DNA from: Opitutaceae bacterium TAV5
Lineage (GTDB): Bacteria; Verrucomicrobiota; Verrucomicrobiia; Opitutales; Opitutaceae
Length of the DNA: 64,000 nucleotides
Assembly (NCBI GenBank): GCA_000242935.3
Contig: CP007053.1
Span: 4,449,001-4,513,000 of the forward strand
Direction: 5' to 3'
The first letter of the stretch is position 1. Each line of letters begins with the position of its first letter. The position numbers and the translations under genes are program-made. A model generated the notes under the pieces. The model did not search any database, was not told where the DNA came from, and saw nothing but the letters and a program-made list of their open reading frames with translations. Positions 50,322 through 58,748 of this stretch are shown piece by piece.

Positions 50322-50430
50322 GGTATTTTGCGGGTTCGGCTTGTGGTTGGGTGCTCTGCGACGCGGAGGTCGCGATTCGTTGCAGGAGAGACGCTGTCCG
50401 GGGAAAAATGAAGGGACAATGCCGGCGGAG

Positions 50431-50443
50431 TTTTATTGTAAAA
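50431..50443. promoter_or_regulatory. AT-rich palindrome in the divergent promoter region
   Basis: TTTTATTGTAAAA has five-base complementary arms (TTTTA/TAAAA) and lies 31 bases before the LacI start and 110 bases before the PEP-CTERM start. It could be the operator or part of a promoter. It is unlike the TCTAAC palindrome of the other LacI locus. Confidence 0.3.
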
Positions 50444-50474
50444 ATCATGAGAACAGGCTCGGCTGCCTTTCGTC

Positions 50475-51560
50475 ATGAACAACGGGAAACAGTCGGCCGG
50501 AAATGGCGGTGGCAGCGAGGAGAGCGCGGGGCCGCGGATCGCGTTGAAGGAGGTGGCGGAGGCGGCGGGAGTCTCGCGCATGACGGTATCGCTGGCGTTG
50601 CGCAATCATCCCGCTCTCGCCGCGGCCACCGGCGAACGGATACGGACAATCGCGGCGCGGCTCGGTTATCAGCCGGATCCCGAAGTGGGACGCGTCATGG
50701 CGCAAATCCGCGCGCGGCGGCGTGTGCATCGTCCCGCAACGGTCGCCTACCTGACGGCGCATGCCACACGCCAGGGATGGAAAAAATTCCCCACGCAGGT
50801 TGCCTATCGGGAGGGAGCCGCGCGGCGGGCGGAAGCATGCGGATACAAGCTCGAGGAGTTCTGGCTCAACGAGCCGGGCATGAGCGAAAGACGTCTGGGC
50901 GATGTGATTCGCAACCGGGGCATCAACGGGGTGATCGTCGCTCCGCTGCCTGTTTCCCGGATGATGTTTCAGGATTTCCCGTGGGAGTGGTTTTCCGCCG
51001 TGGAACTGGGCTATTCACTGCCGTCGCCTGCCTTGTCGCGCGCGTGCAGTCATCAGTTTCAGTCCATGCAATTGCTGGTCGAACAGCTCCGCAAGCAGGG
51101 CTATCGGCGCATCGGTTTTGCGATGGAGGAGGACCAGGATTCCCGGGTGCGGCATAACTGGCGTGGCGGCTATCTGTCCGCTTGCAGCCTGTTTCGGGAT
51201 CTTGAGCAGGTTCCGATGCTGCTGGATGCAGACTGGACACGCGAACGGTTTGGCAAATGGCGGGCAACGCATCGGCCCGACGTCATTCTGACCACCGGCC
51301 CCGAGGTGCTGGAATGGATACCGCGCGATGCCAGAAGCAACGCACCCGAGGTAGCGGTGAGCCTGGTTAACATGGACTCGGTTCCTGCCCATGACAGGAT
51401 GTGGGTTTCCGGCATCGATCAGAACTCGACGCAGGTCGGCGCGGCCGGGGTGGATTTGTTGATTTCGCTGATGAACTCCAACGAGCGCGGCATCCCGCGG
51501 GTGCCGCGCATTCTGATGGTCGAGGGAGAATTCATTCAGGCGAAACGCGTGTGTGCATAG
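50475..51560 (+). CDS. LacI-family transcriptional regulator
   Basis: A 361-residue regulator. After a flexible Gly/Ser-rich start the helix-turn-helix is ALKEVAEAAGVSRMTVSLAL, followed by AARLGYQPDPEVGRVMAQIR as hinge. The sensor domain ends with GIDQNSTQVGAAGVDLLISL and ILMVEGEFIQAKR, the LacI pattern. It is a paralogue of the LacI protein at 3717, including VIRNRGINGVIVAPLPV. It is divergent from the PEP-CTERM/prepilin/hydrolase/propeller operon, which it presumably controls. Its stop is 74 bases from the convergent hydrolase gene. The leader is pyrimidine-rich (CTGCCTTTCGTC). Confidence 0.9.
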   Translation: MNNGKQSAGNGGGSEESAGPRIALKEVAEAAGVSRMTVSLALRNHPALAAATGERIRTIAARLGYQPDPEVGRVMAQIRARRRVHRPATVAYLTAHATRQGWKKFPTQVAYREGAARRAEACGYKLEEFWLNEPGMSERRLGDVIRNRGINGVIVAPLPVSRMMFQDFPWEWFSAVELGYSLPSPALSRACSHQFQSMQLLVEQLRKQGYRRIGFAMEEDQDSRVRHNWRGGYLSACSLFRDLEQVPMLLDADWTRERFGKWRATHRPDVILTTGPEVLEWIPRDARSNAPEVAVSLVNMDSVPAHDRMWVSGIDQNSTQVGAAGVDLLISLMNSNERGIPRVPRILMVEGEFIQAKRVCA

Positions 51561-51634
51561 ATGTAAATAGCCATCGATGGTGCGAAGTTTCCCTTCGGGC
51601 GAGAATAGTTGTAGCGGGGAAAATCGTCGTACGG

Positions 51635-53659
51635 TTAACGCAGGACGAGTTCGGCCTCGTGCCAGTCCGGTTCGGGCAGGGCTAGGGAACCTGTCGCATC
51701 GAAGGGTGCGGGCAGGGTCTTGCCCGCCTCCGAACGCGGACGGGTGATCGTGAACGTCCATTTTGCTCCGCCGGAAGGCGCCGCGATCCCGGCGAGGCGG
51801 ATGGCGGGCGCGTTGTCGGTTTCCTTGCCGTCGGCGGCGATGGCGGTGCGGCTGATCACGAGTCGTGTGGCTTCGGATACCGGTTTGCCCTCGTCGTCGG
51901 CAACGACGATGACCGTGGCGAAGCTGCCATCGGCAGCGGCGAGGGAAAGGTGCTTCAGGCCGGTCGGCGCCTTGCCGTCGAGGAAGCCGCTGAAACTTTC
52001 GGTCTGCGGAGCGGCGACGGTCAGTTGCTTGCGGGTTACATCCTTGACGATCTCGCCCGTGTCGGAAACGAGCGGCGAGGTCGCGGCGGCGGCCATCCAG
52101 GGGGCTGCCGGCTGCGAATCGGGAACGGGACCGTAGGCGCGGCGGATGGCGTGAATGTCCTGCCAGCCGGGTTTATAGTCGTATTTGCCGCGCATCAGGT
52201 CGTTGTACCCGCCGGCATGGAAAGGGGCGTCCGTCCAGAGGGTGACGGGGGTGCGGCTGGCGGCGACGAGGCCGCGCCGGTAGATCATTCCGGCGGTGCG
52301 CATGTGGTCGAGCATCATGCCGTCGGCGACCATGCCGCCGAGGTTCGAGCGGCGCCGCTCATAGACGGCCCAGCCGTCGTCGCCGATGCGGGATTCCTCG
52401 CCATGGATCCAGGCGAACCATACCAGGCCCGACCAGTCGTGCAGCGAACCGTAGGCCGCCGACGCCAGCGGCAGCATCGTCCGGTGCGGTGATTGCACAA
52501 AAATGTTTTTCTCGCCCTCGGCCTGGTTGAGTTCGCCGATAAAGTAGGGCTTGCCGGCGAGGGCGCTGCGGGCGGCGAGGTGGAAGCCGTCGTCGATTTC
52601 CCGCACGACGAGCGGATCGATGTAGGCGTGGTGTTCGACGAAATCGGCTTTGCGGGCGTGCATATCCGCCGTGGAATCGCCGCGCCACAAATTCGAGAAC
52701 GTCATGGGCGCGGTGCAGCCGGTGGAGCGCACGGCGGCGCGAATGCGTTCGAAATACACCTCGTCGAGCGCGGTGAGAAAGGCGGATCGCGCCTGGATGA
52801 TCTTGTCCGTGCGGGGAGTATACAGGTCGCTCTCGACAGCGTCCGCCACGCCCGCCGCGGCGGCGTGTTCGAGCCAGCGTGTTTCGAGGCGCGTTTGCCA
52901 GTAGGCGGGCATTTTGTGGCCGCAGATGATCGCGTATTCGATGGAATGCTCGTTAACCACTTCGATGCTGAGCACCTGCGGATCGCCCGCGTAATCACGT
53001 CCTGAGTACGGATTTTTGTGCACAAGCAGGTTTTTGATGAATTCCTCGGTGAGAAGTGCCGCGCGCTCGTCGATGACGGGGAGCAATTTCCATTCGTCAA
53101 ACGCTTGCGACCAGTGACGTCTGCGCAGCTCTTCGATGGCCGCGCTCCAGGCCGCGTTGTCAGCGGCGTCGGCTGTGGAGAGGATGTCCGCATCGCCTGG
53201 CAGGAACGAGCGCGTGAAGTGTGCGGAGAGCGCGAGGTAAATCCCATTGCGGCGTAGCGCGGCGTTCATGGCGTCGAAACGGTCAAGCGCGGTCGGCTCG
53301 AACGTCCGTGAATTGTTTTCGTAAGTGACAAGCGCGCCGCTGGGCAGGTCGGGGTTCCAGTCGAGGCTGCGGCGCAAATTGTGGTGCGGCCGCGCCAGGT
53401 TCACGCCGAGCGAGCGCAAATTCCGCGCCACGGCCTCCGCCTTTTCCGGCGTTTCGGGGTAAAACGAAACCAGATTAACTCCCCAGAATTTCACCTCTTT
53501 GCCGTCGGGAGAAACGTAGTTTTGTCCGGCGATTTTTAGCGGCACAATCGGATCGGTCTCCGCCGAAATGTCGCTGGTGGCGGCGGCGAGTGCGGAAGCA
53601 CAAAGCGTCACTGCGAATAAGGAGGATACGAGAGGTCGTTTGTTAATCGGGTTTTCCAT
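51635..53659 (-). CDS. Secreted clan GH-A glycoside hydrolase (GH5-like)
   Basis: A 674-residue exported enzyme. Signal peptide: RPLVSSLFAVTLCASALAAA. The mature start reads YVSPDGKEVKFWGVNLVSFY, typical of cellulase-like barrels. LRSLGVNLARPHHNL and YLALSAHFTRSF are barrel strands, VLSIEVVNEHSIEYA carries the acid/base Glu and GKPYFIGELNQAEGE the nucleophile Glu. The C-terminal 150 residues are beta-sandwich. It resembles the hydrolase at 46626. The upstream region has a 7-bp-arm palindrome containing TGTATCTT (53760-53786), shared with the GntR regulator's own upstream site. It is on the same strand as the carbohydrate-binding, PEP-CTERM and GntR genes upstream. Confidence 0.85.
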   Translation of the reverse strand: MENPINKRPLVSSLFAVTLCASALAAATSDISAETDPIVPLKIAGQNYVSPDGKEVKFWGVNLVSFYPETPEKAEAVARNLRSLGVNLARPHHNLRRSLDWNPDLPSGALVTYENNSRTFEPTALDRFDAMNAALRRNGIYLALSAHFTRSFLPGDADILSTADAADNAAWSAAIEELRRRHWSQAFDEWKLLPVIDERAALLTEEFIKNLLVHKNPYSGRDYAGDPQVLSIEVVNEHSIEYAIICGHKMPAYWQTRLETRWLEHAAAAGVADAVESDLYTPRTDKIIQARSAFLTALDEVYFERIRAAVRSTGCTAPMTFSNLWRGDSTADMHARKADFVEHHAYIDPLVVREIDDGFHLAARSALAGKPYFIGELNQAEGEKNIFVQSPHRTMLPLASAAYGSLHDWSGLVWFAWIHGEESRIGDDGWAVYERRRSNLGGMVADGMMLDHMRTAGMIYRRGLVAASRTPVTLWTDAPFHAGGYNDLMRGKYDYKPGWQDIHAIRRAYGPVPDSQPAAPWMAAAATSPLVSDTGEIVKDVTRKQLTVAAPQTESFSGFLDGKAPTGLKHLSLAAADGSFATVIVVADDEGKPVSEATRLVISRTAIAADGKETDNAPAIRLAGIAAPSGGAKWTFTITRPRSEAGKTLPAPFDATGSLALPEPDWHEAELVLR

Positions 53660-53759
53660 CGTCGTTTTTCGTCTTGAATTGTCCGGGACGCCGAAGTCGC
53701 AACCGGAGGGAGAAGGGGATGCGGGAACCTGGCGGGGCGGGACGGATCGGGAATTTCTG

Positions 53760-53786
53760 TTTTGTATCTTGTCTGGTATTACAAAA
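53760..53786. promoter_or_regulatory. Palindrome with TGTATCTT, candidate GntR-type operator
   Basis: TTTTGTA (53760-53766) and TACAAAA (53780-53786) are exact complements 13 bases apart, and the left half continues as TGTATCTT. The same eight bases occur upstream of the GntR gene (57385-57400, minus strand) and of the prepilin operon (60498-60514). The site lies about 100 bases before the hydrolase start. Confidence 0.5.
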
Positions 53787-53818
53787 ATGAAGGAGAGACG
53801 CCTGTGGCCCTCGAGCTA

Positions 53819-53866
53819 CACGGCCAGGATGGCCGTGCCACATCATGGGCTGGAAGCCCATGCCAC
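53819..53866. repeat. Palindromic hairpin repeat, copy C
   Basis: Two modules: CACGGCC-5 nt-GGCCGTG with CCAC, then ATGGGC-5 nt-GCCCAT with CCAC. It lies between the duplicated carbohydrate-binding gene and the hydrolase gene, 15 bases from the former's stop codon. Confidence 0.8.
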
Positions 53867-53881
53867 TTTAAATGCCGGGCT

Positions 53882-55030
53882 TTACGGCACGCTGGCGGCG
53901 GGGGCGATGGTGACATCATAGACGCCAGCCTGACGGCCTTCGGGCACCCAGGCACCGCCACGGGTTTTCCAGTCGCCGAGTTTTCCGGTGAATTGTCCGT
54001 CGGGCACGAGGTTGGTGCTGCCACCTGCGGGAGTGATGGCAACATCGGCGATCCAGATTTTTACGGCGTCGGCATTGCCGAAGTTAAAGGTCAGGCGGGA
54101 GGCGTTGGGGATCGCTCCGGCTCCACGAAAGGGCAGGGTGTGGAGTTCCCAGGTGGTGCCGATCTCGATGTTTTCGCGTACTCCGAAGAAGGCCCAGGGG
54201 GGCTGGCTGTTTTTTGTCGATACGGCAAGGCGTGTCGGAGCGGAGGCCTTGGCCCAAAAGGTGACCGTGTAGTTTGCGGAAGGGTCCAGGTTGATACCGT
54301 CGTAAAAGAGTTGGTGGCGGTAGGGCTTTTCGGGTTCCTCGACGAGGCGGTCGAGTTGCACGGCATTGCCGGCGGGGGCATTGCTATTGGTAACGGCAGT
54401 GGCGGCCGGAGAGGCGGGAGGAGTCGTCGTGGTGGGGGCGGACGCGGCTGCGCCGTCGGCGGCGGGAACAAGGGTGACTTCGTAAACGCCGGCCTGCGTG
54501 CCGTCGGGCACCCAGGCGCCGCCGCGGGTGCGCCAGTCACCGAGTTTTTTCGTGAACTGACCGTCGGGAAGCACGTTAGCGCCGCCCCCGGCGGGGGTGA
54601 TGGCGACATCGGCGATCCAGATTTTTACGGCGTCGGCATTGCCGAAGTTAAAGGTCAGGCGGGAGGCATTGGGGATGGCTCCGGCACCACGAAAGGGGAG
54701 CGTGTGGAGTTCCCAGGTGGTGCCGATTTCGATGTTTTCGCGCACTCCGAAGAATGCCCACGGCGGCTGGCTGTTTTTTGTCGATACGGCGAGGCGTGTC
54801 GGGGCGGAAGCCTTGGCCCGGAAAGTGACGTTGTAACTGGTGGCGGGGTCGATATCGAGGCCGTCGTAAAAGAGTTGGTGGCGGTAGGGTTTTTCGGGTT
54901 CGTCGACGAGGCGGTTGAGTTGCGCGGCGTTGCCGGCGGGACCGGTCTGCGCGAAGGCGGGGGCGGCGACGGTGATCGCCAGGACGAGGGCCGTCGTCAG
55001 GCGGGCAAATACGGTGGTGCGATTTTTCAT
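53882..55030 (-). CDS. Secreted protein with two near-identical carbohydrate-binding-like domains
   Basis: A 382-residue exported protein starting at the ATG at 55030 (MKNRTTVFARLTTALVLAIT, cut after PAFAQ). It consists of two copies of a CBM4/9-like jelly-roll domain of about 160 residues joined by a Thr/Pro/Ala linker (APTTTTPPASPAATA). Each copy contains KPYRHQLFYDGxxxDP, then KASAPTRLAVSTKNSQPPW, ENIEIGTTWELHTLPF and a FNFGNADAVKIWIADVAITP strand. The repeat period is 188 codons and long stretches are the same at the DNA level, so the duplication is recent or homogenised. It probably binds polysaccharide on behalf of the neighbouring secreted hydrolase. No anchor is present. Confidence 0.85.
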   Translation of the reverse strand: MKNRTTVFARLTTALVLAITVAAPAFAQTGPAGNAAQLNRLVDEPEKPYRHQLFYDGLDIDPATSYNVTFRAKASAPTRLAVSTKNSQPPWAFFGVRENIEIGTTWELHTLPFRGAGAIPNASRLTFNFGNADAVKIWIADVAITPAGGGANVLPDGQFTKKLGDWRTRGGAWVPDGTQAGVYEVTLVPAADGAAASAPTTTTPPASPAATAVTNSNAPAGNAVQLDRLVEEPEKPYRHQLFYDGINLDPSANYTVTFWAKASAPTRLAVSTKNSQPPWAFFGVRENIEIGTTWELHTLPFRGAGAIPNASRLTFNFGNADAVKIWIADVAITPAGGSTNLVPDGQFTGKLGDWKTRGGAWVPEGRQAGVYDVTIAPAASVP

Positions 55031-55167
55031 GGTGAGATGCTTACGGGGAAAGGATGAGGCGGGGTGGAGAAACGAAGGCGGGAGCGGCGGGGATACTGGA
55101 TTTTTGCCCCCCGTGTCTTTTGACGGACAGGGGGGGGCGGGGGGGACGCATGGGGAGGAGAGGCGGA

Positions 55168-55977
55168 TCAAGCGCGAGGGCGGGAGCGGCGGAGGGCGGC
55201 AAACGCGATGGCGGCTGCCCCGAAGAGGATGGCAAACGTGGAGGGTTCGGGGACGGCATAGGTTGTGTAGTCGATAAACAACTGCGGCCTCTGCCCGAGA
55301 TTGGCACGGTATTCGTTGTGCACCTGGGAAACAAAAGAACCCGGATCAGTCGTGCCATTGGTTCCGGTGTTGAGCGTATAGATAGCAAAGCCGTAGTTGA
55401 TCAGTTCTCCGCTAATCCACGCTTGTACGATACTGGTGACATCAAAGGTGAACTGCGTTCCCGAGGTGAACGAGGCGATAGTCGCGCTGACAGCTCTGCT
55501 GGTGTCGATGGCGGGCAGGGGCGCGTCGGCACCTGATGCGGACGCAGGCTGAGTCCAGTCCGCGATAATCGGCGCGACATAAAAAGTGCCTCCGGTGGTC
55601 GCGCTTTGTCCCGGCGTCAGGCGAAGCTCCGCACTGTTGATGAGCGTTTCCGTCCCGGCGGTGTTTGCGATGGTGCCGATGCCCAGCCCACTGCTGTCAT
55701 TGAACCGCCACAGGGTGGTGGTATTGTAGTTGGCCGCAAAGCTGGCACCAAAGCGGTAATATGTGGTGGAGCCGTCCCATGCCGCACCGGTCAGATTACC
55801 GCCGATACCAGTGACGGTGCCCTGGTAGGTTCCGGTCGTCTCGCCGATCGTGACGTTACGGCCATTTTCCAGCAACAGGGTGCCCGAATTGAGGATGGTT
55901 TGAGCGTTGGCGTTGGTCGGCCAGAGACTGACGGCGAGCAAGGCGAGGAGGCCTGCGAGGGTTTTGGGTGTTTTCAT
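55168..55977 (-). CDS. PEP-CTERM surface protein (DNRLRE-like)
   Basis: A 269-residue exported protein. The signal peptide TLAGLLALLAVSLWPTNANA is cut before QTI. The body has the YYRFGASFAANYNTTTLWRF and INSAELRLTPGQSATTGGTF strands, then FDVTSIVQAWISGELINYGF, similar to DNRLRE-type domains. It ends with PEPSTFAILFGAAAIAFAAL and RRSRPRA, an exosortase sorting signal. It is the third PEP-CTERM gene in the window, again next to a carbohydrate-active set, here downstream of the GntR regulator (104-base gap) and upstream of the duplicated binding protein. Confidence 0.85.
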   Translation of the reverse strand: MKTPKTLAGLLALLAVSLWPTNANAQTILNSGTLLLENGRNVTIGETTGTYQGTVTGIGGNLTGAAWDGSTTYYRFGASFAANYNTTTLWRFNDSSGLGIGTIANTAGTETLINSAELRLTPGQSATTGGTFYVAPIIADWTQPASASGADAPLPAIDTSRAVSATIASFTSGTQFTFDVTSIVQAWISGELINYGFAIYTLNTGTNGTTDPGSFVSQVHNEYRANLGQRPQLFIDYTTYAVPEPSTFAILFGAAAIAFAALRRSRPRA

Positions 55978-56081
55978 GATAGTATCAGGATTTGGCGGTT
56001 TCGGGTTATCTGGCGGTCATGGGATTCGACGAGGTCAGGAACGGGGGAGGGGAAATGGGGTGAACGGGAGAGCCGGGAGTG

Positions 56082-57203
56082 TCAGGCGGAAGAGGACCCG
56101 CAGGACTGGCGGACAATCAACCGGCAGGGCAGGCGTTCGTGAAGGACGGGCAGCGGCTCTTCGCGCAGGCACTGGACGAGCAATTCGACGGCGCGGGTGC
56201 CGAGCGCCCTGAGAGGCTGGTGCATGGTGGTGAGCGGCGGATCCGATCTTGCCGCCTGCGGGAGATCGTCGAAGCCGGTGACCGCCACATCGCGCGGCAC
56301 GCTCCAGCCGCGTTCTTCACAGCGCCGGATGACATTGAGCGCGATCAGATCATGCAGGCATACGATCGCTTCCGGGCGCTTGCGCATGGCCATAAAGACA
56401 TCGACTTCCTGGATGCCCTGCCGCGCGGGATCGCGGCTGCCGACTTCAAGAAAATACTCCGGCGGGATTTCCAGTCCGTGCTCCGCCATCGCCCGCCGGA
56501 AACCGTCTTCGCGTTCCTGGACAACCTCGACGCGGTAACTCGTGAGGAAGGCGATGCGACGGTAGCCGCGGGCAATCAGATGGCTGGTGAGCGTGTACAT
56601 CGCCTCGCGGTTCTGGCTGCATACGCTGGGAACGTCGTCGCTGCCCGAATACCCGTCGGCCATGATCACTTTCTGGCCGGTGCGCACCAAGGCGCGAATG
56701 ACCTGTTCGGTGGAGACATCCGGGGCGGGAGTCTGGAGCGGCACGACGATCGTGCCGGCGACCTTGTGTTCGTTGAGCATGATCGCCTGCGAGAGCGCGG
56801 CCTGTTCCTCGTTCTGCGAGTTGGCGAGGAGAAGCTGGTAGCCGAGTTTCGAGGCGGCCTGGCGCGCGCCCTGGGTCAGCAGGTCGTAGGCGCCGGAAAC
56901 GTTGGCGGCCTGGCAGAGGAGCAGCGCGAGCAGCTTTTTCTGCACGGGAGAACGGCGGATGTTCACAAACGTGCCGCGTCCGCGATAACGCACGAGCAGC
57001 CCTTCGTTGACGAGATCGGCGATGGCCTTGCGCACGGTGGTGCGCGAGAGATTGATCTCGCGGCACAGTTCGAGCTCGGGCTGGAGTTGCTCGCCATGCC
57101 CGACCTCGCCGCTCAGGACCTTGCGGCGCAGCATGTTTTTGGCCGCCTGATAGCGGGTGGCCTCGTCGATATTCCGGAGTTCGGTGGATGGATCCATGAT
57201 CAT
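56082..57203 (-). CDS. GntR-type DNA-binding domain with LacI-type sensor (AraR-like)
   Basis: A 373-residue regulator of the AraR architecture. A GntR winged helix (CREINLSRTTVRKAIADLVN, wing GLLVRYRGRGTFV) is followed by a periplasmic-binding-like sensor with QKKLLALLLCQAANVSGAYD, HLIARGYRRIAFLTSYRVEV, CLHDLIALNVIRRCEERGW and VTGFDDLPQAARSDPPLTT. I chose the ATG at 57203 because GGAGGA stands eight bases before it, the clearest Shine-Dalgarno in the window; the frame is open to a TTG at 57236. A TGTATCTT-type palindrome lies about 180 bases upstream. It probably represses the downstream PEP-CTERM/binding-protein/hydrolase genes until a sugar binds. Confidence 0.9.
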   Translation of the reverse strand: MIMDPSTELRNIDEATRYQAAKNMLRRKVLSGEVGHGEQLQPELELCREINLSRTTVRKAIADLVNEGLLVRYRGRGTFVNIRRSPVQKKLLALLLCQAANVSGAYDLLTQGARQAASKLGYQLLLANSQNEEQAALSQAIMLNEHKVAGTIVVPLQTPAPDVSTEQVIRALVRTGQKVIMADGYSGSDDVPSVCSQNREAMYTLTSHLIARGYRRIAFLTSYRVEVVQEREDGFRRAMAEHGLEIPPEYFLEVGSRDPARQGIQEVDVFMAMRKRPEAIVCLHDLIALNVIRRCEERGWSVPRDVAVTGFDDLPQAARSDPPLTTMHQPLRALGTRAVELLVQCLREEPLPVLHERLPCRLIVRQSCGSSSA

Positions 57204-57211
57204 CAACAAAT

Positions 57212-57217
57212 CCTCCG
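57212..57217 (-). promoter_or_regulatory. Strong Shine-Dalgarno for the GntR regulator
   Basis: GGAGGA on the minus strand, eight bases in front of the ATG at 57203. It decides the start and is notable because most genes here lack such a site. Confidence 0.75.
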
Positions 57218-57384
57218 GTCCGGGCCATGCAGGCAATCTTCCGTCGGGCGGTGAATCGCGGACAGAGCTTTCGAGCAGTGTGAAAAGGAGAGCGACGGGC
57301 AGAAACAGCCGGGCCAGGCGGAGTCGACGAGTGCAGGGATTTCGGGGAAAACTGGCATGGAAAAACGGGAACGATCCTCAAGTT

Positions 57385-57400
57385 GTCTTAAAAAGATACA
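57385..57400. promoter_or_regulatory. Candidate GntR-type operator upstream of its own gene
   Basis: On the minus strand the site reads TGTATCTTTTTAAGAC, with the complementary arms TCTT/AAGA inside it. The first nine bases match the site at 60498 and the first eight that at 53763. Confidence 0.5.
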
Positions 57401-57478
57401 TTTGCCAAGAACAATCGAAAAAATCCTGCAAACAATCATTGCGAGAGGGAGACGCTGACGGTGGCTCCGGGCACGGCC

Positions 57479-57499
57479 CACCGGCTGGGCAAGCCGGTG
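57479..57499. repeat. Isolated perfect hairpin
   Basis: CACCGGCT and AGCCGGTG pair perfectly around the loop GGGCA. It lies in the 431-base spacer between the AraC-family stop (57635) and the GntR start (57203), downstream of the AraC gene. There is no T-run on either side. It resembles the 5-nt-loop hairpin modules found elsewhere in the window. I see no gene in this spacer. Confidence 0.5.
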
Positions 57500-57634
57500 T
57501 CTGCGGCGCATCATTTTTCCTTGTCGGCATCGGAATTGGTAGCGTCCTGGCTGATACGCAAGACGTTGCACCGTTACCTGGTTCGCGCGCGGAAACCGGT
57601 CAGCAGTGTCATGAAATAGCGATTACATCGCCGG

Positions 57635-58525
57635 TCACAGCATGGCGTGCTGGTGGGCCCGGCGGTAGCGCAGCGGCGTTTGGCCATGGGCGGCGCGGAA
57701 CAGATCGTAAAAATGGGCCAGATTGCCGAATCCGCATTCGAGTGCGATTTCCGTCACCGGTTTCTCGCCGAGCCGCAACTCCCGCGCCGCATGTCCGATT
57801 CGTATCCGGTTGACCAGTTCGGTCGGGCTTTGGCCAAGCAGGGCGCGGCAGGTGCGCGCCACATGCTCGGGTCCGCGGCCCGCCAGTTTTACGAATGCCG
57901 GAACGCCTCGCGCGAAGTTTTCCGGACGTCCGATTTCCGTACAGGCATGCGCCAGCCAGTCGGGGAGGGGAGCGGAGAAAGGCGCGATATCATCGCGAGC
58001 CGTCGCCGGTCTCGCCATCATCAAGGGATCGGCGGCGCGGGAGGAGAGTTGCAAGGCGATTCCGAGCAGGAAAAATTCGACCGGCAGCCGGCGCCGTCCC
58101 CCGTCTGCAAGATGCCGCACTTCCTCGCGAAACCATTCGGCCTGTGTCGGGGAAAGCTGCCAGCGAACGGGCAATTTGTCATGTGCAGGAAACAGCATGG
58201 AGATTTCCGGAGTGCGGCGGGAAAGATCGCGGAGCAGGGCTGGAGAAAAGGCCAGATTGATCAGGACGAATCCCTCGTCGTTCCGCTCGTTTCGGGTCTC
58301 CAGACGATGGCAATCCTTTGCACGCACGAAAACGAGATCACCGTGGAATAGTTTTTTATTCTGTCCGTTGATCTCGTGAAGTCCCGAACCCTCTTCCACG
58401 AAGAAGAGTTCAGGAAAATCGTGAGTGTGCATTTTCGAGAGGCGGCCTGAAAAAAACCGGATTCTTGCGAGGTGAAACCAGTCACTGGCCCCGACAAGGT
58501 CGCTCCATCGTTTGCGCTCGATCAT
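57635..58525 (-). CDS. AraC-family transcriptional regulator
   Basis: A 296-residue regulator from the ATG at 58525 (MIERKRWSDLVGASDWFHLA); the frame is open much further upstream but that part is low-complexity. The N-terminal cupin sensor shows MHTHDFPELFFVEEGSGLHE and GDLVFVRAKDCHRLE. The C-terminal double helix-turn-helix ends with VTEIALECGFGNLAHFYDLF and RAAHGQTPLRYRR, the AraC signature; the first helix-turn-helix around VPAFVKLAGRGPEHVARTCR is recognisable but divergent. It is divergent from the PfkB kinase gene, 223 bases apart, and likely controls the kinase/aldolase genes. Confidence 0.9.
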   Translation of the reverse strand: MIERKRWSDLVGASDWFHLARIRFFSGRLSKMHTHDFPELFFVEEGSGLHEINGQNKKLFHGDLVFVRAKDCHRLETRNERNDEGFVLINLAFSPALLRDLSRRTPEISMLFPAHDKLPVRWQLSPTQAEWFREEVRHLADGGRRRLPVEFFLLGIALQLSSRAADPLMMARPATARDDIAPFSAPLPDWLAHACTEIGRPENFARGVPAFVKLAGRGPEHVARTCRALLGQSPTELVNRIRIGHAARELRLGEKPVTEIALECGFGNLAHFYDLFRAAHGQTPLRYRRAHQHAML

Positions 58526-58748
58526 ATCAATGGAGCATAAAATTAAGTCAACGGACGGAAAGACAAAACCGCCGTATTCGGGCATGCTTTGCGAACGTAT
58601 CCGCCATCCCCATGAACCCGCCCGCCGATCCGTCCGTTTACGACATGAGTGCCGACAGTCCGCAAGACTCGTCCGGCAGTCCGTCAACCGGCGAAGGACG
58701 GGATGATCGGGGAACCTGCCGGTCTCAGGAAACGGCCGCAAGCATCCC

